In this document: in pieces, positions 44,201-55,171 of the stretch | Position numbering within the stretch: position 1 is the first letter of the stretch | Layout of the letters: each line of letters starts with the position of its first letter | Assembly: GCA_006503535.1 (NCBI GenBank) | Contig: QYRS01000002.1 | Span: 3,472,001-3,536,000, forward strand | Source of the DNA: Arthrinium phaeospermum | Taxonomy: Eukaryota; Ascomycota; Sordariomycetes; Amphisphaeriales; Apiosporaceae | DNA: 64,000 bases | Direction: 5' to 3' | Notes under the pieces: model-generated | Told to the model about the DNA's origin: nothing | Databases searched by the model: none | What the model saw: only the letters and a program-made list of their open reading frames with translations | Made by a program: the position numbers and the translations under genes

Positions 44201-45824
44201 GACAAGGGATTGCCAGGATGTCCATCTCTATATCCTAGTATGTGTTGATTCCGGTTTCCACCGCAATCGACCTGATCTAAAGGATGTATGGTTTCCGGAG
44301 GACGACAATTGATGTTGTCAGCTGGTCGATACACTTCATGCACCAAGCAGATCATGGGTAAGAATGGCCACCAGATGTGCTCAATGGCCGGCCGATGCAG
44401 CCTGCCAAGGCCAGACAGGATGAAAAGCGACCACAGTTTCGAGGAAGGATGTACCATTAAACCCAGGATTTGACGATGTCCGTCTCGATATGGTGTTTAG
44501 CCTCGAGAGAGGGTGATCTGGATGCGAGATTGTATATCCCATCGGCTCCCGGTATAAGTGGTTGGCCGCCGCCGATCCATAGGGTCTTTCGGAGACTACG
44601 GGCAACAGGTAGCCCATACGATATCTTGGCTTCGCAATTAGCTACATAGGAGTTCGTCAAGTATACAATCCAGGGATAGGGGCTATGATCACCATTGCCA
44701 CTATTGCTAGGCTTACATATCTCTATTAGGCAAAAAGGGTTCGCAGTAGAGCAACTCAATGGTCCATTTTCTGCTCCTCCTGGGCAGCTACCCGATAACA
44801 GTACGATCAACAAATAATTCCCTCTGTATTGAAATATATTAATTTCTCCGAGACCCTCCAAGTCCCACTGATCGTCCGGTCGTCGTAGTATTCTATCGGC
44901 TAAATTGCGAAAACCCGGCCCGTCATTGCGTCTTACAGGGCCTGCACGTTCTCCATGTTCCTGCCACTGCACCCCTGCCCCACACGTCCACTTCGGAGCT
45001 GTGCGGTGGAGGAGAGAGGTCAGTATGTAGCCGGGCCCGGGTCCCGCACCGAGCTCACCAGTTGACCTGGGGGCCCCGGATCATTATGGGTATGGTGGTG
45101 TTTCTTCGATATCTCTGTGTACGATGTTTAGTGCAATTTCGTTCTAGTCCTCGCTCTGGTCCTCGCTCTCGTTTATGTAGGTCTCCCCCTCAGCATACCC
45201 ACTGGGGGCTGTTGGTGGAATTGTGGTTGGCTTCCGCTTAGTGTCCGCCCCCAGCTCCTTTCCATACGGAGTTCGGGTCCCGGAATGCGATGAGGATATT
45301 GGTGCTTTGTGTCTCCGCTCCCAACGCCAAGTGGTTCGATCATAAAGGCAGGTCTACCACCGCCCCCTCGATAAAAGACCCTTGGAGATGTTGTTCATCG
45401 GTCAGGTAAACCGAGCGATGGTATACTAAGACATTGAGCCTTTCTGATAAAAATGTTTCGATCATACCGCCATGACGGTTGGGCTTAAGCCTTAGGTACT
45501 CAGGCGTTGGCTAAGAAGCTATGTGAAAATTACAGATATACACGGTCTGGGGCAGCAGAACAATTGTGTTTATATGCTAAGACAAGAAACAATGTGTAGG
45601 TTGTCTTATACATTTCGCCAGGTTCGGATACCCTGCTAACGAGAGAGAGAGAGAGAGAGAGAGAGAAAACGAATAGTTGTTCTGTGCCCCTTTTCCATTA
45701 TCAATGCAGCCGTTTGGCCCCGAATTGCTCTGCCAGCTGTCTTTCACAATTGAGGGCCTGCGAACATGTCAATGCCTGCAGGTCGGCTCAAGCCCCTTAA
45801 GCATACTGTGGGTATAGGAACATG
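41256..45824. other. Gene-poor intergenic region, about 4.6 kb
   Basis: No gene supported. Frames at 42331-42810 (+, 159 codons) and 44972-44457 (-, 171 codons) are open but lack recognisable domains. The C-terminal half of the latter looks mildly protein-like (LWIGGGQPLIPGADGIYNLA) and could be a decayed gene. A (GA)n run lies at 45641-45667. The GH76 promoter is at the left end. Confidence 0.5.
45641..45667. repeat. (GA)13 microsatellite
   Basis: A perfect GA dinucleotide run of about 13 units in intergenic DNA, downstream of the Clr5-domain gene's stop codon. Confidence 0.85.
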
Positions 45825-46822
45825 TCACCACGCGTTGTAAGACTGCTCAACTTTGCTCCAGCTACCCGGCAGCTCTTCATCCACGTCAAGAAGCATGATA
45901 TGATCATTTTGGGGAAGTCTACCACCCTTGACTGGCACAGAAATAGGAGCTCGTGAGGGAATGGCCACCCCGATCTCAGCAAGGCCCGGTTGAGAAGGCG
46001 AGGCCTTCGGCAGGCTATCGGGTGGCATGTCGATGCACTCGTTGAACCATGCTTCGAACTTGGGTGAGTTCCCTGGTGTGAACCCGAGCGAGTTGAGGGA
46101 CGACTTGGAGACATCTCGACGGGGCGAGGGTAGAGGCGTGACGTACCTATCGGCTTTCGGCGTTAGCATTTGGTCTTCTTGGGGTAAACAGAATGTCTCA
46201 AGAGGGAATAATGGAAACTTCTTGAATAAGCGGTTACTCTATCCTTTATGAGACACTAAGTAGGATAACGTGGAATAAACACCGAAAGTCGCTTACCACA
46301 CCGCGAAAGGCGTATGTGCTGTATCATGTTCGGCGCTGCGTCAATAGGAGAAGTGGCAAGCGGACAGCAGGACGTATACGCACACATTGGGCTGAGGGCA
46401 GACGGGGAGGGCTTGGTAGTACCCATGGTCCGCTTGACGAACCGATCGATCTTGTTTTGCGGGACGATCCGGCCCCTTACCGTGAACTCGGTATCCTTCG
46501 GCCGTCGTCTGGTTTGGATCTTCACGATGGCTTTCATCTCGTCGGTCGGTACGTTTTTCAGGAGGTCCCATTCCTTCAGCATGGTTTTGTATTGTTTGGC
46601 ACTGGAAGGGAGGTGTGAGAATCCCGCATTCTAGAGTTGAGCAGGCAACAGAGAGACTCACGTGGCTTGGAAATGATGGCATTTCTCCATGAACGACATG
46701 ACTCTGTCTAGCGATTCACCCTCGTCCCACCAAAGCTTTCGAATGTGGTCATATTGTTCGTTCCAGTCCTCCCGGCAGACGGGCCGCTTGAGGGTCGAGT
46801 GAAGGAGCGCTGGATCGGCCAT
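45825..46822 (-). CDS. Small Clr5-domain protein
   Basis: Three exons join in frame: 46822-46662, 46601-46386 and 46146-45825, giving about 232 aa. Exons 1 and 2 form a complete Clr5 domain (residues about 16-68): a helix with REDWNEQYDHIRKLWWDEGESLDRVMSFMEK and then FQATAKQYKTMLKEWDLLKN, the second half reached only through the first intron. The third exon was chosen because its acceptor follows a GCTAAC branch site and restores an open frame; it is Pro/Ser-rich without a known domain. Clr5 domains usually sit at the N-terminus of longer fungal proteins of unknown function; Clr5 in fission yeast acts in heterochromatin silencing. This protein is short for the family. It could be a truncated member; expression evidence is needed for exon 3. 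Confidence 0.7.
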
Positions 46823-48027
46823 TGCGTATGGGTAGCGGGACGGGGGCCATCATATGCTAGCTGTCGCACCTCAGCCTACGTGGATAGGAATGGGCACACC
46901 GGACATTTTATACTCGATGAACCGAGACAGACCCCAGAGTGCCAGCCTTACATATCAGACACCCCTGCTTCCCAGCATAGCCAATAAGCGGTGTCGCCCC
47001 TGAGAATTACATACGTCGAAGCCGATTGCAAAAATCCCATGCGCCGGTACGCCTGGCGGGCGTACTGGGTAAGGTGAAGATCGTCAGGCCTTGATAGGAC
47101 GCCCTGGCTTATTCAGGATGACGATGGACCGAAACCAAAAAGGTTGCAGGGTGGCTTTCTGGGTGCTGACCACCATGATGGACGCAACACACACCTTGGA
47201 CCAAACAGGCGTCCCTCGTTTGATTGACCCCTCAATGCTTAACATATATGAGCTGCGGTTACCTAGACCTATATAGAAATAGGCGTAGCACATAATCAAA
47301 CCTGCGAAGAAGTTTTCAGATTTCGAATTCTAGGCCATCATTTTCTTGTCGAAAACAGAAGAATCTTGTATCGCCCAACTTGGGTTCGGTTACATATTCT
47401 GAGTGTGGGATGGCCATCCCTTTCGGTGAGCTGCAAGCCACCAGCCTCTCTCATTCGTTGGCGACAAGGTATGATCTACATTACCTCAAAACACCTGCCT
47501 TGGTACGTTGGTTGACGCGCAGCGAGTCTACCCCTCTGCAAAATTTTCTTTCTCCTCATGTCTCAAAGTAGGTGTGCAATCCTGAATTTGGGGCGTGAGG
47601 AGGCCTCGAATTGATAAATCATATCATGGTAGTCACGAGGACGTCGGCTCTCGTCTAAGCCACTGCAGAAGTTCCAACCATCTTGTAGACTACCCATACT
47701 CGATTCCAGATCATATTTTGAGACAACGAGACCGACTATTGATCCTTGGCCAACGTATAACTTCGGCAGGATGTAAGCCAATTGGTTAATCAGTTTGGGT
47801 GTACAAGTAAGTACCAATTGTTGGAGGTAAGGCCCCCGTCAAGGCGCTGTAGCGGACCCATAGGTGGGGGTCCTGAGCCGTAATCGTTTATCGGCGAGGG
47901 GCTGTCGCATTGGAAAACATTTGATAAGACGATAACAAGAGAGGCTGGCTGGAATTTTTTTGGAGCTTCCACCTACTTTTGAACACCATTATTTACACCT
48001 CTTGCGCCGACTCCAATCACATTGAAA
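46823..48027. other. Divergent Clr5 / TRM4 intergenic region
   Basis: About 1.2 kb with two promoters and no gene of its own that I can support. Only short frames are open. Confidence 0.55.
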
Positions 48028-50804
48028 ATGGGTCGCAGGAACTTCAGAGTAAGTGCTGATTTCATTCCCTCGTTATTTCTGCTCCATTGCCAGCAATAAT
48101 GTGCATAAATCAATGATCTAACATGCCATCATTGCCATAGGGTGGCCGCAAAGGTGGTAACCGCGGCGGCGGTGGCGGAGGAAACTCTGGCGGACGTGTC
48201 GCCTACGTCTCGTTCCCCGAGGTCGTCAAGGAGAACGAGAAGCTCCAGCGCTACTACGATGCCACCATTCCGATCGAGGACGAGGAGGAACGAAAGGCTT
48301 TCTGGGAGGCCTTGAGGACCGAGCTGCCCAACTCTTTCCGCTTCTGCGGTTCCAAGGGTCACGCCCTCGCGGTGAGAAGATTGCTCGAAGAAAGATACGT
48401 CCCGGAGATTGTCAAGATCGAGCGTTACGATGGCCAGCCCGTCCAAGCCCCCCAGCCGGTTTCCTGGTACCCCGATCAGCTCGCCTACTCGATGAACACC
48501 CCCAAGCACGTCATTCGAAAGTTCCCTCCTTTCGCCGCTTTCCAGAAGTTCCTCGTCTCCGAGACCCAAGTTGGCAACATCAGCAGACAGGAGATAGTCA
48601 GTATGATCCCGCCTCTGCTGATGGACTTGTCTCCTGGCATGACAGTCCTGGACATGTGTGCTGCTCCCGGTAGCAAGGCTGCTCAGCTCTTGGAGATGCT
48701 GCACGTTGGAGAGGAAGCTCGCATTCGAAAGGCCATGGGTGCCATGGACGAGAACAGCACCGAGGTTAAGGCCGAGGAGGGTGCCGACCTGGATATCGAC
48801 TCTGGAGACGACGGAAGAGCCACCGGTCTGCTCATTGCCAACGATGCCGATTACAAGCGCAGCCACATGCTGGTCCATCAGCTCAAGCGCTTGTCCTCCC
48901 CCAACCTTCTCGTAACGAACCACGATGCCACTCTCTTCCCCGCCATCAAACTCCCCAAGGAGCCCTCGCAGCCGAACCAGCAGTATCTGAGATTTGATCG
49001 GATCCTGGCTGATGTCCCCTGTTCCGGAGACGGTACCTTGAGAAAGAATGTCAACTTGTGGAACGATTGGGGCCCGGGAGGTGCCCTTGGCCTTCATTCC
49101 ACCCAGACACGGATCCTGGTTCGTGCCCTGCAGATGCTTAAAGTCGGCGGTCGCGTGGTGTATTCTACATGCAGCATGAACCCCGTTGAGAACGAGGCTG
49201 TCATTGTCTCAGCTATCGAGCGCTGCGGCGGCCCCGATAAAGTCGACATCATTGACTGCAGTGAACGCTTGCCGGGCCTGAAGCGCAACCCCGGCATGTT
49301 CCAGTGGAAGATTATTGACAAGGATGGCAAGATTTGGAACAGCTGGGAGGAAGTTCAGCAGCACATGCTGACCAAAGAGGATGGGCTACCTCCTGCCAAA
49401 TTGGCCGAGACAATGTTCCCGCGGGCTGATACTAATGAATGCTCTGGCCTGCCTCTGGATCGCTGCATGCGCGTCTACGCTCACCAGCAGGATACCGGAG
49501 GTTTCTTCATTACTGTGCTTGAAAAGAAGGCCGATCTGAAGGTCCGACCCGAGGCACCGCAAGTCAAGCCCGAAGTCAAGGCGACCGCCGCCAGCAATGG
49601 CCAGGAAGCCAAGGAGGAAGTTGCTGCCAAGTTGGCCGTGGAAGAGGAGAAGGCTGCGGAGGGTGAGCCCACGGACGTTCTCCCCACCAGCGGGACAAAA
49701 CGACAAATCGATGACGAGGCCGAAGAGAAGCCAGAGGTCAAGAAGGCCAAGACAGCGAGCCCAGCGCCAGAGGAGACCCAACCCGAGGTCGTTATGGCGG
49801 ACGCTCCTGCAGAAGCATCCGAGGTCCCAGCAGCTGAGGTGAAAGCTGAGGCAGAGCCGAAGACCGAGACAGATTCGGAGGTGAAGACCGAGACTGCGAC
49901 GCCTACTACTGATACCCCCAAACCGCAGGCACAGGCACCGGAGCGTCGAAGAAACGCTGATGGGTCGTACGAAGAGCCTTACAAGTACCTCTCGCCCGAA
50001 CATGAAGTGATCCAGAACATCAAGACATTCTACAACCTCTCCCCTCGCTTCCCCGACGGTAGATATATGGTCAGGAATACGGCGGGTGAGCCTGCGAAGG
50101 CAATCTACTACACAAGTGCTCTCGTGAGAGACATCCTGGTTCAAAACGAGGGTCGCGGTGTCAAGTTTGTCCATGCCGGTGTGAAGATGTACATGAAGCA
50201 AGATGCACCGTCCGCTGAGGTATGTCGCTGGCGCATCCAGTCTGAGGGCATGCCCATTGTTGCGGGCTACGTTGGTCAGGACCGTGTTATCCGTCTTACC
50301 AAGAAGGAGACTTTCCACAAGTTGTTGAAGGAGATGTTCCCCAGATTCGCCGAGGGCGAGTGGTCTAAGCTGGGCGAAATTGGCGAGCGCGCGCGCGACA
50401 TTAGCATGGGTTGTTGTGTTCTGCGTGTCGAGCCAGACGGTTCGGATGCGGACTGGAAGGAACGCATGGTGCTACCTCTCTGGAAGAGCTTCCAATCACT
50501 CAACCTCATGCTTCCCAAGGAGGACCGTGCTGCGATGCTTCTGCGTCTGTTCAATGACACAACCCCGGTCATCAACCAGACTCTGAAGGATGCGGCCAAG
50601 AGTGACGCAGCCAAGGAGGCAGCTCAGGCGGCCAGTGCCGGTTCAGAAACCAAGACCGAAGAGGTCGCGGTACCCGAGGTGAAGGAAGTCGAGGAAGTAA
50701 AGGACACCGCCGCTGCTGAGACCAGCACCGCCGCCCCGTCCAATGATGATACTACTATGGGCGAGGACACCAACGGCGCGACGGAACCCACGGCAGCCGA
50801 ATAG
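48028..50804 (+). CDS. TRM4: tRNA (cytosine-5)-methyltransferase, TRM4/NCL1 (NSUN2 family)
   Basis: S-adenosylmethionine-dependent m5C methyltransferase acting on several positions of nuclear-encoded tRNAs. Exon 1 is only seven codons (48028-48048, MGRRNFR), with a GTAAGT donor; exon 2 is 48141-50804. Total about 894 aa. After an RGG-rich N-terminus (GGRKGGNRGGGGGG) comes the Rsm B/F-type domain with SAM motif I LDMCAAPGSK (about 178-186). Motif IV is DVPCSGDG, with C301 as the release cysteine, and motif VI is STCSMNPVENEAV, with C351 as the catalytic cysteine. A long Glu/Lys/Ala/Pro-rich linker (about 472-609) follows. The NSUN2-type C-terminal part then runs from YKYLSPEH and ends in an acidic Ala/Glu tail. 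Codon bias is strong, consistent with good expression. Confidence 0.95.
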
Positions 50805-51284
50805 GTGGGCTATCTCACATTCCCGGTTCGTCTCAGGTAGGGCATGCAGTCTATATACTTCCTTACCCACGATCTGAATGCCTGGACTACTTTGCCGCTA
50901 TTCACATGTATAGTAAAAACTTCGTGCGATCTGATTTGCATGAATTGCGACCCGGATAAATTTGGACTCGGAGGGCACGAAAACGTTACGGGTTCCTCTG
51001 GCAATGCGATCTTGCCAAAAAACCTCGTGTAGAACATTACCAATACCCCGATAGCTATCCGAACGTGCAGCTTTGAGGGAGTTTAAACCATTCAGGAAAA
51101 AATAAATATTTAGACACAGAAATTGAGCTCAAAATGAAAGCCAGCAGAGCAGGGGCGGAAATGACATTAAAGTTAGTACTATACAGTGATGCGAACCACG
51201 TCTTATCTATGCGATATGTGTACACGGCTCTTGCATGCCAATTCATCATCATCACGTGAACGTACATGTGTTCATGTTTCGGGC
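50805..51284. other. Convergent TRM4/MTG2 3' region
   Basis: About 480 bp between convergent stop codons. An AATAAA-like AT-rich patch at 51100-51115 could serve 3' end formation of TRM4. No gene seen. Confidence 0.6.
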
Positions 51285-53113
51285 TCACTCCTCCAACAAC
51301 CCCAAGGTCCAGTGCACGATCCGGTCGACCCCGTGTCCATTGATGGCGCTGACAGGGATCGCGGCGCAGTCGTGGGTCCAAGCGCCCTCGACGCCGCTGG
51401 GGTGTACCTCCTTGCCGTCCGTGACGTCGTCCAGGTACGCCTTGAGCCTCTGGAAGTTGTCCTGGGTGTCGGGCAGGTCGCCCTTGGTGGCGACGACGAA
51501 CCAGGGCTTCGCGGCGATGTGCAGGCCGCCCTCGTCGGCCTCGGGGGCTTGGGGGAAGAACTCGGACATCATGGTGGTCTGGGACCCGCCGCCGCCGTAG
51601 CCCATGGAGCCGACGCCGGCGTCGCCGTCCCAGTCGATGCGGCCGCCGACCTCGCGCTCGTGGCGCTCCTCCTCGCGCATGCGGGCGTAGAGGCCGACCT
51701 CGCGCCAGAGGGACTGGAGGGCCTCGACGGCGTCGCCCTTGCTCAGGTCGACGACGAAGGCGAGGACGCCGGCGCGCTCGACGTGGCGCAGGAACTCGGT
51801 GCCGAGCCCGCGGTCCAGGTGGGCGCCCTCGATGAGGCCCGGGATGTCGGCCACGGTGAAGCGGGTGCGGGGCGGGGGGCCCGCGCCGATCTGGGCGTGC
51901 TGGCTGATGACGACGTTGCCGTAGCGGGCGTCGTTGATGACGGCGTGCGGCTGCGGCTGCTTGGGCGCCGGCGGCGTGTACAGGCGGCGGCCCTTGTTGG
52001 AGTCGAGGACGACGGTGCCGATGTTGGGCTGCAGCGTCGTGAAGGCCCAGTTGCCGACGCGGGCGCGGCTGTTGGTCAGGGCGCGCAGGAGCGTCGACTT
52101 GCCCGCGTTCGGCAGGCCGACGAGGCCCACGTCGGCGAGGAGCTTGAGCTCGAACTCGATCTGCATGCTGACGGCGCGCTCGCCCCGGGTGGCGAAGAGC
52201 GGCTTCGGGCGCTCCTTGGACACAAAGTGCGGGTTTCCAAGGCCGCCGATGCCGCCGGCGGCGAGGAGGATCGGGCGCGGGGTGGCCGTGGAGAGGTCGA
52301 GGTGGATGGGTCCCGGGGGCTGATGATATAGACGGTCTCGACGGGGCAGCCGGGGCAAGGTCAGGTTCCGGCGCTCTACATTGGTGATGCCCGGGTAGAG
52401 GACAAACTTGTGCAGGTTGGGGTTCTCGGGCGCCTCCATGGAAGCCGTGGCGGCTTCCGGGTCCTCTCCCTCGGCGACGGCGTTGCGCTCTGCCTCGCGG
52501 AACTGGCGCTCAAATTCCCGCTCCTTGTCGCGGGCCGCCCGCCACGCTATCGACTCCTCGACCATGGGGTCGACGCGGCTAATTTCCCGGATGACGGTGC
52601 CCACGGGGACCTGAATCACATGGTCGTCGCCCCTCTGTCCTGCCTTATTGGAGCCCTGGCCGGTCTTGCCCCGGCCCGCCCGAAGGATGCGCCGGCGCGC
52701 CAGCTTGTGCAGCGAGGTCTCGCTGTGCACCGCCTGCACATACACGTTGCCTCCGTGGCCGCCATCACCGCCGTTGGCAGGCCCGTTGTCCATGAAGGCC
52801 TCGCGGAGGAAGGAGATGCAGCCGTGGCCGCCGCCCCCGCGTAGACGGTCACGCGCGCCTTGTCGGCGAAGGAGGAGAGGGCATAGTCGTCGGGCGACGG
52901 GTTGAGGCGCGATATGGGGATCTCGTCGCTCGAGGCCGAGGGTTCGACGGTTTCGCTCTGGGTTTCGCTGGCGGCCGTGTCCGACGCCGAGGAGTAGGTG
53001 GTGATGGTGGCCTTCGCGGCTCGGTGTAAGCGGGCACCACCGGCCGGGCGGAAAAGCGAAGGGTACAGGAACGGTAGGAACAGCCCGGCGCTGGCTGAGC
53101 AGCGGGGAGGCAT
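51285..53113 (-). CDS. MTG2: Mitochondrial Obg-family GTPase MTG2, with an apparent one-base frameshift
   Basis: Obg-type GTPase for mitochondrial large-subunit ribosome assembly. From ATG 53113 the product starts with an Arg/Ala/Ser-rich, acid-poor presequence typical of mitochondrial import. The conserved Obg fold follows (FADKARVTVYAG, then GGHGCISFLREAF, NGGDGGHGG). Between YAG and GGHGC the frame shifts: the sequence has five C at 52834-52838 (five G on the coding strand) where six keep the frame. With one added base the gene is about 609 aa. The GTPase domain shows G1 GLPNAGKST (about 333-341), G2 TTLQPN, G3 DIPGLIEG, G4 TKGD and G5 SAI. Two inserts are unusual: a Glu/Arg-rich one within the Obg fold (about 185-225) and a Gly-rich one in the GTPase domain (IDWDGDAGVGSMGYGGGG). 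No intron can explain the shift. Sequencing error is the likely cause. Confidence 0.88.
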
Positions 53114-53152
53114 CGTGAGATTCCTCTACGAGCCTATGGGGATTTGCATCGA

Positions 53153-53178
<26 letters not shown>
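53153..53178. repeat. (CT)13 microsatellite in MTG2 5' leader
   Basis: A perfect CT run (GA on the MTG2 coding strand), 40 bp upstream of the MTG2 ATG. Its position suggests leader or core-promoter sequence; a length effect on expression would be speculation. Confidence 0.85.
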
Positions 53179-53184
<6 letters not shown>

Positions 53185-54178
53185 TACTGCAATTCTTTAA
53201 TAGTACATCCCAGCCTACAGCCGAGCTCTAGGGTCTTGCAAGGGATGTGGTATAGCGATTACATAGCTGCCGGAGAGAAAATTCCCTGATAAGATAAAGA
53301 GCTCGGTTTTGCGCATATCCATTCAGCATGCCCGAAGCGGGGTGCGGACTTTTGGACCTTCGATTTAGTGGGCTGGGGATGGAATTGCCCCTCGTTTAAT
53401 GGACATGTCGAGTCTCTCTATGCAAACAATACATGGCGACCAGCCAATTCTGTCAGATTCGCAGATGCCCGATGAGATTGGGGAGCTGCGTAACGAGCAT
53501 ATATGTAGCCTCATTGTTGCAGTTCAATGGGCAGTTCAATGGTTCCATGGTGGTGCTCACGCCTGGGCTTTGTAAAACGGTCCCTTTGGGCCAGACCGGG
53601 CAAAGGGCCGCCCTCGAGGAAGCGGTGAAGTTGGCATTACTGACGCCCCATGTAGCCGGCCCAGCCTATGCAGAAAAAACTACGGAGCCTCTTTTCCCAA
53701 GGTTCGGTAAGCCTCTTCTTTTGTCTCTGTCTGTCTGTAGGTACCTCGTTGTCAGTCCAGTCAGTTGGTCTCCCGGCTTCTCTTGAGAAACGGGCAACTG
53801 GTTCTTTACTTCTCACTGCTGCTGCTTCTACCTGATCTTCTTCTTCTCTGCCAGAGATCAAGAAGTTCTTGCTCTCGGGGTCCGGCTTTCTGCTCTCGTC
53901 TCTCGTCCTCTTTTCTCCCGTGATCGTTGATTGATAGTGTCGGGCCCAAGTTGGCTTGGTACATGCACCCATCCCTCACTGGTTCGTTCGTGGGGTAATA
54001 TCGGGCGGATCATGCACGTTGGGATTGGGTTGCCCTTCCACATTGCATACTAACACTGCCCCCCTTCGATTCGAGCCACGACAGCTGTTCCCTCTGCTTT
54101 TGGTGGCCAAACGTGGAGTATCTCGGCAAGCTTATGTCTTGTCCTGCCGGCACGCTCGCTAAAAAAGCAACGCAACGC

Positions 54179-54220
54179 CGCAGCAGCAGCAGCAACAAGC
54201 AGCAACAGCAACAGCAGCAG
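54179..54220. repeat. CAG/CAA triplet repeat
   Basis: About 14 triplets, mostly CAG with CAA interruptions, about 950 bp upstream of the small Cys-protein gene. Read on the + strand it is Ser/Gln-coding, but the surrounding frame is short and unsupported, so I list it as a non-coding repeat. Confidence 0.65.
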
Positions 54221-54930
54221 ATTGCAGAACCAGTGCCAGAGCCAGATAGGAAAACGCATCAGGCTTCGTTCGCTGGGCACACACGCTTTCCCAGTGCACT
54301 CGCTCCCTTGAACAAGAGGCTCTCCTGGCCCATCTCCGGTCTATCAATTGGCTTGTAGTGGGACCTCGGTGCAGCTTCATCTGCAAGACGAGCTGTTTCC
54401 CAGCCTCTCACGACTCCCGTTCCGCAATAGTTCAAACACCTCAGGTCGATCCACCGATTGTCCCTTCCACTAACACGGCCTCTTCCCTCGTCTTTTTGCT
54501 CGTCTCCCTCGTCTACACGTACCGGGCACACGCAAACCGTTGAACCTCTGTTCTGTCCCCCCTACTTGCTACTTGCTACTCGCTACCTGCTCTCCCCTCC
54601 CGACGACTCTCCCCACACACTGCTCGAGGTGCAGGCTTGAACACCAGATCACTACATACAGGACACAGCCGTATCGGACCAAAGAGCTTTCGCTTCCGCC
54701 CTCATTTGCTGCTCCTGCTACCAACGTCACGCTCACGAGGGCGGTCTGTTATGTACTGGCTGCATGGAAGCTGCGTCTCTTAGCCAATTTGCTGTCCTCG
54801 TCCTCGTCCACTTCCCTCTTCTCTCCTTCGCTGTCACTGACGGGGATTTTCTGTCGCGTGTCCGTGTCGCTGGCGTTACTGTAGCTCGGCCTTCAGTGTT
54901 TTTCTTATCATAAGTCAGGTCAGTTGCCAT

Positions 54931-54992
54931 GCCACGTCTTTACTTTGTCTTCTCCCCTTTCCCTTCCCTTTCCCCTTCCCTCGCCCCAACGT
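54931..54992 (+). promoter_or_regulatory. Pyrimidine-rich tract upstream of the small Cys-protein gene
   Basis: A nearly pure C/T stretch with repeated CCCTTTCCC-like words on the sense strand, 180-240 bp upstream of ATG 55172. CT-rich tracts at this distance are common in core promoters of filamentous fungi. Confidence 0.45.
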
Positions 54993-55116
54993 GCCCATGA
55001 GACCCTTTGTGGGGTCAGCTAGAGAACCTATTCCTATTCTTGTACAATAGTTACATGCACACATATGCCTAAGTACACACTCCATGCTCTCCGCCACCGT
55101 TCCCCAACTCAACCCT

Positions 55117-55149
55117 CTGCTGCTGCTGCCGCTGCCGCTGCCGCCGCCT
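55117..55149. repeat. CTG/CCG triplet repeat
   Basis: Four CTG units pass into alternating GCC-GCT and GCC units, 25-55 bp upstream of ATG 55172 and therefore probably in the 5' leader. On the RNA it would be a structured CUG/CCG run. Confidence 0.65.
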
Positions 55150-55171
55150 CCTCCGGCCTTCCCTAGCTAAG

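Larger units (their letters stand above)
53114..55171. other. Divergent MTG2 / small Cys-protein intergenic region
   Basis: About 2.1 kb holding both promoters. It contains the (CT)13 run in the MTG2 leader, a CAG/CAA repeat at 54179-54220, a pyrimidine-rich tract at 54931-54992 and a CTG/CCG repeat at 55117-55149. The 81-codon frame spanning the CAG/CAA repeat (54113-54358) has no homologue I know and no support as a gene. Confidence 0.55.

Noticed and set aside
48129..50318. Long open frames on the minus strand (322 and 310 codons) opposite TRM4
   Set aside because: They mirror the codon bias of TRM4, have no domains, and the plus strand carries all methyltransferase motifs.
51186..52331. 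381-codon plus-strand frame opposite MTG2
   Set aside because: It is an Ala/Val/Asp-rich shadow of a GC-rich gene, while the minus strand has all five GTPase motifs.
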